From NCBI GenBank assembly GCA_905234145.1, contig CAJOGK010000002.1:1-60095 (forward strand): a stretch of DNA of 60,095 nucleotides, in the 5' to 3' direction. The DNA is from an uncultured Prevotella sp. Its GTDB lineage: Bacteria; Bacteroidota; Bacteroidia; Bacteroidales; Bacteroidaceae. Of the stretch, positions 28,585 to 36,296 are shown piece by piece (position 1 is the first letter of the stretch; the number at the start of each line of letters is the position of its first letter). Position numbers and translations under genes: made by a program. The notes beneath the pieces are model-generated. The model was not told where the DNA came from. It searched no databases and worked only from the letters and a program-made list of their open reading frames with translations.

Positions 28585-28923
28585 ATGAAAAACGTAATTC
28601 GAGGACTTGACGATTTAGTCTATCGCTTGCAGATAGAACGTGCTGACGGTACTGAGTTTCTTTTGTCTGATTTCGCTGCTTTCGACATTGCTGTCTTTAC
28701 TGATGACTGTGCAACTTGTTATATCATCGAAAGTGAGTACATCGATTCCGAAGAAAATCTGATAAGAGTGCCCGCAAATAAAATTGAAAATCTACTGAAT
28801 GACGGTATCATTAGACTGCAACTGTTGACTGCAACTGATGACTTAAACTTTCCAGACGGTGACTACAATTAGACAAACATTGTTGACACTTGCTATTACT
28901 TAAAAACAATCAAGGACAAATAA
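28585..28923 (+). CDS. Phage hypothetical protein with 1 in-frame TAG (112 aa)
   Basis: Start MKNVIRGLDDLVYRLQIERA fits the motif 19 nt upstream; an earlier in-frame ATG at 28534 overlaps the divergent gene. TAG at 28870-28872 (codon 96) is followed by TNIVDTCYYLKTIKDK and TAA, three bases before the fibre gene. The DGDYN-TAG-TNIVDTCYYL reading looks continuous. Small beta-rich proteins ahead of fibre genes occur in Bacteroidetes phages; function unknown. Confidence 0.65.
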
Positions 28924-28926
28924 GTT

Positions 28927-30825
28927 ATGAATACAAAGAAAAAGAATAATTGTAATTGTGAAGACAATATCATCAGAATCATTGTTTCTGAGACTCCAAA
29001 GACACGGACTCTGGATAAAGTAGAAACGGCACTCTCTATGATTGACGCTTCTGTCAAAGCAATCACCGATGAAGCAATTGCAACGGCACTTGATACGTCA
29101 TCTATTCAGACTTTATGGAGTCAGTTTGAAGAGTTCGATCTGGTTACGTCCAGAGCATTGACAGAACTTGATGACCGAATTGATACACTTGACGCTTCTT
29201 TACAGTCATTGTCTGTTGAGTCTATCGCTGGACTCTCAGACGATATTTCGACGCTGAACACAAAGACTGATGACATCAGTACACGTCTATCTGAGTTTAT
29301 TGCTGACAGTTCAAGTGCTTCACGTCCGTACATCGAAGACATAAGCACCCGAGTAAAGTCAAACGCTGATGCTATCACAAAGAACACTACGGACTTGTTA
29401 GACGTAAGCACTCGACTGTATCATACAATCAGCAACGTTGCTGACAATGCCACTAACATTGCAGACGTATCACTCTCACTACAGACTACCGCGTCAAAAG
29501 TCTCAGACATCAGCACACGTCTTTCAACTAACATCGGAAACTGTGAGACTGTCACGTTGGACGTTTCCAATTTGAAAACGCTGACTGCTAATCATACAAC
29601 AGAACTAAACAAGCACGATGCAAGCATTTTGGGGCTTTCTACCGCTTTAGAGACTTCTGACAGTAGTATTTCAAACATCAATGCTTCAATAGCGGCCCTC
29701 GGCTCCTATTTCACGTCTGTAGATGCTTCTATCAGTGACATCAGCACCAGAGTAAAGTCAAACGCTGATGCAATCAGTAACAATGCAAGTGATACTGCTG
29801 ACATCAGCACTCGACTTGCAGAGCATATCATTGACTATACAAACGTTAGCCAGAAAGTGACTGATATAAGCACCAGAGTAAAGACAAACACTGATGCAAT
29901 AGCAGACGTGAGCACTCGACTTGCTTCTAATCTCACAACTTTGTCAAGTGCTGTTGCTGACAATGCCGCCCGTGTTGCTGATGTATCTTTGAGCACTCAG
30001 ACAAACACTGCTTCTGTTGCAGACGTAAGCACTCGACTTGCAGCACATCTAAACGACCATGACAGCACTGTCGCTGATGTTTCAGCATTGAAGACGCTGA
30101 CTGCATCACACACATCAGAACTGAACGGCCACGATGCAAGCATTTTGGCACTCTCTGCCGCTGTTGAGTCAGTAAATGCAAGTATCAATCTATTACGCCA
30201 AGCAGACGCGGCTACAGACGCCAAAATCGTTCTATATGATACGTCTGTACGCTCTGACATCAGTACGCTTGAAAGCACACTGACAGCACATCTAAACGAC
30301 TTCGATGTATCTGTCAGAAATCATTTCGTTTCGCTTGATGATTCAGTCTCTTACTTGACAGTAGAGCGAAACCGCCTTGATGCTTCTATCACCAATCTGA
30401 CTAACTACATCGATACGACTGTCACACAGATTCTTTCGACTGATAGAGCACGTATAAACGCGATTGAAAGTCTGGCTGTAGATACGTCTGCATACGTCCA
30501 CGACACACTACTTGCTTACGGCATTCATTTAGACAGTTCGCTCAATCAGTATGACAGTCACTTAGATGCTTCTTTGAATCAGTATGACAGTCACATTGAC
30601 GCTTCTTTGAATGAGTATGACAGTCACTTAGATGCTTCTTTGAATCAGTATGACAGTTATATTAATGACACTCTAAATCAGTTTGGTGCTCACTTAGACA
30701 GTTCACTCAGTCAGTATTATACTGCTTTTGATGAAAGAGACGTAGTCATTGCCAGAGCATTGAGCCAGCACGATGCTTCGATACTTGATTTGATAGCCCG
30801 TGTGACTGCCCTTGAAAACGCATAA
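28927..30825 (+). CDS. Long coiled-coil repeat fibre protein (632 aa)
   Basis: Built of repeats such as VADVSTRLA, DISTRVKSNADAI and near the C-terminus DASLNQYDSHLDASLNQYDS (at least five copies with variation). This is a trimeric coiled-coil shaft of a tail or head fibre. No TAG in 632 codons. Starts 3 bp after the upstream gene's stop; stop TAA followed by a terminator. Confidence 0.75.
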   Translation: MNTKKKNNCNCEDNIIRIIVSETPKTRTLDKVETALSMIDASVKAITDEAIATALDTSSIQTLWSQFEEFDLVTSRALTELDDRIDTLDASLQSLSVESIAGLSDDISTLNTKTDDISTRLSEFIADSSSASRPYIEDISTRVKSNADAITKNTTDLLDVSTRLYHTISNVADNATNIADVSLSLQTTASKVSDISTRLSTNIGNCETVTLDVSNLKTLTANHTTELNKHDASILGLSTALETSDSSISNINASIAALGSYFTSVDASISDISTRVKSNADAISNNASDTADISTRLAEHIIDYTNVSQKVTDISTRVKTNTDAIADVSTRLASNLTTLSSAVADNAARVADVSLSTQTNTASVADVSTRLAAHLNDHDSTVADVSALKTLTASHTSELNGHDASILALSAAVESVNASINLLRQADAATDAKIVLYDTSVRSDISTLESTLTAHLNDFDVSVRNHFVSLDDSVSYLTVERNRLDASITNLTNYIDTTVTQILSTDRARINAIESLAVDTSAYVHDTLLAYGIHLDSSLNQYDSHLDASLNQYDSHIDASLNEYDSHLDASLNQYDSYINDTLNQFGAHLDSSLSQYYTAFDERDVVIARALSQHDASILDLIARVTALENA

Positions 30826-30843
30826 AACACACTTAACTAAGAC

Positions 30844-30870
30844 AAGCCGCTCACTGACTCTGAGCGGCTT
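30844..30870 (+). terminator. Intrinsic terminator after the fibre gene
   Basis: AAGCCGCTCA (30844-30853) pairs perfectly with TGAGCGGCTT (30861-30870), followed by a T-run. Confidence 0.85.
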
Positions 30871-30890
30871 TTTTCACTCAATACGTCACT

Positions 30891-30904
30891 GATAAATACA
30901 GAAA
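30891..30904 (+). promoter_or_regulatory. Phage start motif GATAAATACAGAAA (holin-like gene)
   Basis: Exact 14-mer, 17 nt before the ATG at 30922. It follows a terminator, so the motif may include a promoter as well as a translation signal. Confidence 0.7.
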
Positions 30905-30921
30905 CTTTCAGATATTATCAA

Positions 30922-31185
30922 ATGCAAAACCCATTTTCTGACAGACACATCAGAAAGACGCTCTCTGTACTCGCTTTCTTCGCCGCAATCATCTTTTCTG
31001 TGATTGCAATGTTTACGCCTCCACTGGCGATAATAGATGCAAGTGTGCTTTGGTTCACGTCTCAACTGTTTGTGTTTATAAGTGCTTTGCTCGGCGTTAA
31101 TATGAATGTAGATTTCGGCAATAAGACAATTTCTGTCTCCGAAAAAATGAGTAAATCAGAGACAGAAAGTAACGCCGATAAATAA
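30922..31185 (+). CDS. Holin-like small membrane protein (87 aa)
   Basis: Two membrane helices (LSVLAFFAAIIFSVIAMFTP and VLWFTSQLFVFISALLGV) and a polar charged C-terminus. Size, topology and place after the fibre gene suit a holin. No endolysin gene is recognised beside it. No TAG; stop TAA. Confidence 0.5.
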   Translation: MQNPFSDRHIRKTLSVLAFFAAIIFSVIAMFTPPLAIIDASVLWFTSQLFVFISALLGVNMNVDFGNKTISVSEKMSKSETESNADK

Positions 31186-31214
31186 CAAAAAGAAAATAAT
31201 CAATCAAAAAAACT

Positions 31215-32390
31215 ATGCCAAACAACAATTCTTTTTCAATTACACGTAAATTCTGGAGTCCAAGCGTTACGTCTCAGTTTTGCGTCTGCCCGATTCCTTT
31301 TCACTTCGACACATATCGTGGCTGTTCTTACGGCTGTCTGTTCTGCTTTGCCCGTGACTTCATTGAGTTCACCAGACGCAATCAGGACGAAAGCAAGCGT
31401 AAGCAATCATACTTAGAGGGCAATGACTCGAAAGGACTGCAAAGGTGGATTGATAAAGTATTAGCGTCTGACAGTTACGACTACACGAAAGCAGAGACAG
31501 TTGCATTTAAAGAACGCATACCCGTAAAGATTGGTGCAACTGCCGACCCGTTCCCGATAATCGAAAAAACAGAGCGTATCACATACGACTGTCTGAAAGT
31601 GTTTCAAAAGTACGATTATCCCGTACAGATAAGCACTAAAAACCCCGAAATCTTTCTGTCATACGCTTCTGATTTCATAGGTGCCAACATTGCTTTGAAT
31701 GTTTCTTGCTCATTCATTGACGATGACATTGCACGTTAGATTGAATGTGCTGCAATCAGTCCGACCAGACGTTTTGCTGCAATCAAGAAACTATCTAAAA
31801 TGGGCTTTAAAATCACTGCACGTTTGCAGCCGTTTATATTGCCATACAGTGAGCAAGTTGCAGAAAGATTTGTGAAGACTTTAGCAGACTGCGGAGTCTG
31901 GGCGTTTTAGACAGAGGGCTTAAAGATACGTGTGTGTATGTCAGACAAAGAAAAAGCCGTTTACAGTCGTATTGGTGACGTTCTTGGCTTTCACATTATT
32001 GACTATTTTAAACGCTTTGGAATGATTGAGTTTGGCGATTATGTCTATAACTCGACTGACAAACGCCGTATGCTGAAACTGTACTCTGATTTAGCGCAAA
32101 AATATAATATCAAGTTTTTCAATGCAGATAACTTTCTTGATGATGGAAAGTACGGCTGCGGCTGTGAGTGCTGCGGTACATCGTTTCTGCGGAATCATAA
32201 AATCTGGGGCGGTTGCAGACGCGCAACAGTTTACAGTGAAAGTGCTGTTTAGTCATCTACTGAGTTCGGCAAATGTTTAGTCAATTTCACACGTAGTAAA
32301 GCCAGTGAAAATAAGACTATCGCCGAAGTGACAAAAGCGTATAACAGGAAAGACGCTATACCATACCCGATTATCACTCCGCTTTTCTGA
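31215..32390 (+). CDS. Radical SAM protein with 3 in-frame TAGs (391 aa)
   Basis: The CxxxCxxC cluster motif RGCSYGCLFCF is near residue 37-47, and PVKIGATADPF is typical of the spore-photoproduct-lyase-like (COG1533-type) branch. TAGs at 31737, 31908 and 32250 (codons 175, 232, 346). The middle piece TEGLKIRVCM after VWAF is recognisably part of the same barrel. A Cys-rich C-terminal part (YGCGCECCGTSFLRNHKIWG) may bind a second cluster or zinc. Stop TGA at 32388. The role in the phage is unknown. Confidence 0.8.
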
Positions 32391-32451
32391 TGATAAATAA
32401 AGTGTCTCAGACAAGTGCTTTCTTGCTCGCTTGTCTTCTATTATATATAAA

Positions 32452-32480
32452 ATAGGTGCAACCGTTCTGGCTGCACCTAT
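32452..32480. terminator. Terminator for the integrase and radical SAM genes
   Basis: ATAGGTGCA (32452-32460) pairs perfectly with TGCACCTAT (32472-32480). It lies 25 bp past the integrase TAG stop. Confidence 0.75.
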
Positions 32481-32504
32481 CACTTTTCTCACTTGCTCTG
32501 CTTG

Positions 32505-34085
32505 CTATGCTTTAAACTCTCTGTTGTAGCCTTCTACGTTTGTGACATCAATACCGTATTCGATGTTTGTACCCATATACAATTTAGTGCCGCAGCCGTG
32601 TCCGAAACTAAAGAAAGTTTCACTGAGTTCACTGTTTTTCTTTCGAATAGTCCAATACTTAACACCGTCTTTAACTTCAACGTCAACACGCTCGACAAGT
32701 GCATGGACTATTTCATATATTTCAGAGTGTGTCATATCTTTCACACTGACCATAGTGTTTAAATAGTCAAGTTGCTTAACACCGATTTTCTCTCTGCTGC
32801 TTTCAAGTTCGCGTCTGCGTGTTTCGAGTGCTTCTTTCTTGTCTAACAGTTCTTTTTCATCTGCTTTCGCTGCACTCATTTTCTTGTCTCTCGTCTGGCG
32901 GTCAAATTCACCCTCTTCATAGTTTTCAAGTATTCTATCTACTTTGCCGCTGATTTTCTCCAACTGCTTTTCGATTGCCATTATCTTAAATGGAATTTCT
33001 TTCAGTTCTTTTTCGATTTTGTCACGGCGTGCGCTGTCATCTTCTACAACGTCTTTCGCGTACCATACACTTACAGTTTGAACTAAAGTTGCATCCATCC
33101 AACGTGCATTGATGTGCGCTGCATTGTCGCAATACAATGCTTTGCCATCGATTGAAATACCACTCTGCAAGTATTCTGCTTTGTGTCCGCTGCAAACGTA
33201 GTTACGACCAACTAATCTGTAGTTTCTTCCGCAGTCTGGGCACTTAATCAGTCTTTCACCAAGTGACATTTTTCTTTCCTTGCCGCTTGATTTCGTGTTT
33301 GCCTTGCGTACTGCTTGCGCTTGCTCAAATTTCTCGTCACCGACAATTTTTCTGTACTGTTCATCTTCAATGAACTTACTGACACGGCTACGGGTGTAAG
33401 TCTTAGACTTTCTGCAAGCAATACCCATTTCGTTCATATAGTTTGCAATTGCTTCGTTGCCCTGCCCTTCAATGTACTTGTCAAAGATAGTATTGATGAT
33501 ATTAGTCTTTGCTTCGTCAACGATGATTTCTTTCTTGTCATTGAGCGTATAACCATACTTGACACTGCCACCCGTGAAACGTCCCTCCTGCTTTGCTCTA
33601 CGCTTACCGTTTGCAAAGCGTTCTTTTTTTATAATCATTTCTTGCTGTGCCATCACACCCATAATGTAGATAAGCAACTGTGCGGCCATCGAAAGACTGC
33701 CGTCACGCTCAAAAAGACGAATATTAGGAGTGTCACACACCAACTGAATTTTCTGCTCGGTCAACCACTGCACTACAGACGAAATAACGTCCATACGTCT
33801 GCCGAGACGTGAAATCTCAAAAACATAGACTGCGTTAATAGTCGGGTCGGCTGCAATTGCTTCTTTCAACTGATTAAGTCCCTCACGTTCTTTCTCGTTT
33901 CGCTTGATAGCAGACTCTTTGTTTGAAATCTCAATCAGATTTTCTTTCTTGTACCCGTCGGCAATTGCTACGGCGGTCATTCTGCGGACTTGTTCTGTAT
34001 AGTCCTGCGACTCCGTTGAAACACGAGCAAAGATGATGGCCTTGCTGTTGTTCTCGCTGCTGTTTTTGATGTTCTTTGTACTCAT
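32505..34085 (-). CDS. Large serine integrase, standard code (526 aa)
   Basis: Resolvase-type N-terminal domain with catalytic Ser23 in FARVSTESQ, then SRLGRRMDVIS. A recombinase domain follows, then a zinc ribbon (CPDCGRNYRLVGRNYVC) and a coiled coil (about 360-425). The frame contains no internal TAG, and its own stop is TAG (32505-32507), just before a terminator. If this TAG were read, about 76 residues would be added up to TAA at 32277, translated through the terminator hairpin. It catalyses phage integration at the BspA site. Confidence 0.93.
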   Translation of the reverse strand: MSTKNIKNSSENNSKAIIFARVSTESQDYTEQVRRMTAVAIADGYKKENLIEISNKESAIKRNEKEREGLNQLKEAIAADPTINAVYVFEISRLGRRMDVISSVVQWLTEQKIQLVCDTPNIRLFERDGSLSMAAQLLIYIMGVMAQQEMIIKKERFANGKRRAKQEGRFTGGSVKYGYTLNDKKEIIVDEAKTNIINTIFDKYIEGQGNEAIANYMNEMGIACRKSKTYTRSRVSKFIEDEQYRKIVGDEKFEQAQAVRKANTKSSGKERKMSLGERLIKCPDCGRNYRLVGRNYVCSGHKAEYLQSGISIDGKALYCDNAAHINARWMDATLVQTVSVWYAKDVVEDDSARRDKIEKELKEIPFKIMAIEKQLEKISGKVDRILENYEEGEFDRQTRDKKMSAAKADEKELLDKKEALETRRRELESSREKIGVKQLDYLNTMVSVKDMTHSEIYEIVHALVERVDVEVKDGVKYWTIRKKNSELSETFFSFGHGCGTKLYMGTNIEYGIDVTNVEGYNREFKA

Positions 34086-34134
34086 AACTCTTAATATTTA
34101 AACGGTTTAACTTAAATTTTATTGTTTCTGAGTG

Positions 34135-34142
34135 CAAAGATA
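34135..34142 (-). promoter_or_regulatory. -7 box for the integrase
   Basis: TATCTTTG on the minus strand, 49 bp before the integrase ATG and about 25 bp inside the right end, so its upstream part reaches into the attachment site. Confidence 0.6.
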
Positions 34143-34144
34143 CT

Positions 34145-34172
34145 AATTGCATAATTAAAATGTTTACGTAGT
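34145..34172. other. attR: attR (right prophage junction)
   Basis: Phage arm AATTGCATAAT at 34145-34155, core cgtagt at 34167-34172, then host BspA sequence resuming in frame at 34173. Confidence 0.85.
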
Positions 34173-35184
34173 AACCATAGGCGACAATGCTTTCATGATT
34201 TGCCGCAAATTATCTAAGATTATAATACCTGAAAGTGTGAAACACATTGGCAAAAACGCATTCAGTTACTGTAGCAGTTTCACTTCCATAAGTATTCCTA
34301 GTAATATAAGCGATATTGGAGACTATGCTTTTGCTTTCTGTGAAAGTCTAAAATCAATTATAGTTGACAAAGGTAATTTTAATTATGACTCGCGTAACAA
34401 TTGTAATGCAATCATAGAAACATCTACTAATAAACTAAAATGTGGGTGTAAAGCTACCATTATCCCAGAAAGTGTGACAAGTATCGGGATAGGAGCTTTT
34501 TACGGATGCGATGCAATAACTTCTATTTTTATTCCGAAGAGCATTACTTTTTTTGAAGAGAGTGCATTCGAAAATTGCCATAATTTGGCTTCCATTACTT
34601 TTCCTCATGGTTTGGTTATTATTGGAGAGAGAGCATTCCTAAATTGCGAAAATCTAACTACCATTAATATTCCTAATGGTGTATCGAATATTGGCGAAAA
34701 AGCTTTCGCAGGCTGTAGTAAGCTAAATTCAATCGTTGTGGAAGAAAGTAATGATTGTTATGATTCTAGGGATAATTGTAATGCAATTATTGAAACATCT
34801 ACTAATACAATAATATGTGGATGTGCAGGAACATGTATTCCCCTTGGTGTTGCAAGCATTGGAAATGGTGCATTTTACAATTGTTGGAATCTAATAGACA
34901 TTACTATTCCCCATGGTGTGAAAAGCATAGGTAATGATGCTTTTTATGGTTGTGAAAGTTTGACTTTCATTGTCATTCCAAATGGATTAACATTTATCGG
35001 CAATAATGCTTTTGAATGTTGCTTTAATCTGTCATCAATCTACATTCCAGATAGTGTGACCAGCATAGGAAAAAATGTTTTTGGGTTTTGTGATAATCTG
35101 ACATCTATCTTTATTCCCTCAGGATCAATTGATAAGTTTGTAAAATTATTGCCTGAATATAAAGATAAACTTATAGAACAATAA
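34173..35184 (+). pseudogene. BspA-like LRR protein, 3' half
   Basis: The reading frame starts at the junction (VTIGDNAFMICRKLSKIIIP). The first ATG is 34195. Tandem LRR_5/BspA repeats (IPxSVTSIGxxAFxxCxxL) run to the C-terminus. Two internal units contain a YDSRNNCNAIIETSTN / YDSRDNCNAIIETSTN insert ending in CGC, typical of BspA proteins. Ends KLLPEYKDKLIEQ and TAA. With the 5' half it encodes 612 residues. The downstream paralogue of 604 residues supports this length. Confidence 0.85.
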
Positions 35185-35224
35185 GATGTATATATTTTTC
35201 TATACTTGTTTTGATAAATGATTA

Positions 35225-36238
35225 ATGAATGACAAATGTATGAGTATTAAAGATTTAATCCAGGAAGTGTTTAGGCATCAAGATTTGTGGGACTATTACT
35301 CAGATGATCTATTCAAAATTATGGACCTTGAGGATTCTGTGAAATGCAAAGAATTTATTAATCGATTCTTTTCTGTCTCAGGTAAAGCTGGATGTTTAGT
35401 TGATATTGTTGAGATCGATGACCTTTTAAAAAAACATCCTGAGAGATGCCAACACATTGTTTATGTATTTCTTTTGGGAATTGGCATTTATAACAAGAAT
35501 GCTAAAATTAAGAAACTTATTGATGAGAAGGTAAAACTTTATTCACAAAAGTACAAATGCGAATCTGATGTGAATTTTATATTTATCTGGTTTTTGTGTT
35601 GTCTTTTTCATGATCTTGGCTATATCGAAGAGAATTCTCTAGATCTCGATTGGGAGTTCTCATACAAAGATATTGGCAAGTGTGAAGGTGTTCCTATAAT
35701 GTACCGTTATAAGATTAAGAAATATTTAGAATACAGGAAAAAAGAATGCCAAAAAGTAGATCATGGAATTTATGCTGGTGTATCCATGTATAAAACATTA
35801 TGTGCTGTAAGAAGTAAACAAGAAAAAGAATGTGACAACAATACCAAATTAAGTTGGGAAGAGAATCTGATTTATATATACAACATTGCATCATGGATAG
35901 TTTTATGTCACAATATCTGGATAACAGGTAATCCTGACAAATATACAGAATATGGTTTGCAAGATTTATTAGACAAACCATATCCTATAAAATTGAACAA
36001 GTCACCATTGTTTTTCTTCTTTTGTCTTATTGATTCTATTGAACCAATTAAGAACATTAAGGATTTCGCTTTGCTTAGAGACATAGATATTGACATCTCA
36101 GAAGATAGTATTAAGATATCTTCATACATTACAAATGATCTCAATGAAAATTATCTAAATTCTGTCTATGGAATGGGAGACTGGTTGACTATAACCCATC
36201 GGGATATGAATTCTGTTTTTATTAATCTTAACAACTAG
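35225..36238 (+). CDS. HD-domain-like protein (337 aa)
   Basis: A candidate HD metal site: LFHDLGY near residue 133, DHGIYAG near 180, CHNIW near 226, and CLIDSIEPIKN near 265 (H...HD...H...D). I infer a phosphohydrolase, but no second domain is seen. It lies between the two BspA-like genes, AT-rich like them, so the three may form one acquired cassette. It ends in TAG, one of the host genes that use TAG as a stop. Confidence 0.55.
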   Translation: MNDKCMSIKDLIQEVFRHQDLWDYYSDDLFKIMDLEDSVKCKEFINRFFSVSGKAGCLVDIVEIDDLLKKHPERCQHIVYVFLLGIGIYNKNAKIKKLIDEKVKLYSQKYKCESDVNFIFIWFLCCLFHDLGYIEENSLDLDWEFSYKDIGKCEGVPIMYRYKIKKYLEYRKKECQKVDHGIYAGVSMYKTLCAVRSKQEKECDNNTKLSWEENLIYIYNIASWIVLCHNIWITGNPDKYTEYGLQDLLDKPYPIKLNKSPLFFFFCLIDSIEPIKNIKDFALLRDIDIDISEDSIKISSYITNDLNENYLNSVYGMGDWLTITHRDMNSVFINLNN

Positions 36239-36296
36239 GGGACTTCCAATAACATGTCACCTTGATAGCTCTCATAATGTAATAACAGACAATAAT

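Larger units (their letters stand above)
2699..34172. mobile_element. TAG-recoded siphovirus-like prophage with serine integrase
   Basis: The element is bounded by a 6-bp direct repeat, cgtagt, which is the integrase core. It carries terminase subunits, an HK97-type portal, a protease-capsid frame, connectors, a frameshifting tail chaperone, tape measure, tail tip, fibres, holin-like and HNH genes and a large serine integrase. In fourteen genes TAG must be read as an amino acid to give the family-typical protein (32 in-frame TAGs). TAA and TGA are used normally as stops. I recognise no endolysin or replication gene and no tRNA. Confidence 0.93.

Noticed and set aside
28927..30825. Diversity-generating retroelement target
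   Set aside because: No reverse transcriptase and no template repeat; the internal repeats are coiled-coil units.
30922..32390. Endolysin gene
   Set aside because: I looked for amidase, lysozyme or peptidase motifs in all phage genes and saw none; only the holin-like protein is suggested.
32277..32492. Separate minus-strand gene after the integrase
   Set aside because: It starts in the terminator hairpin, lies in the integrase frame and overlaps the radical SAM gene; it is only the sequence a readthrough would add.
2699..34172. TGA also recoded
   Set aside because: TGA ends terL, the connector, joining protein, protease-capsid and radical SAM at family-typical positions, several in ATGA overlaps.
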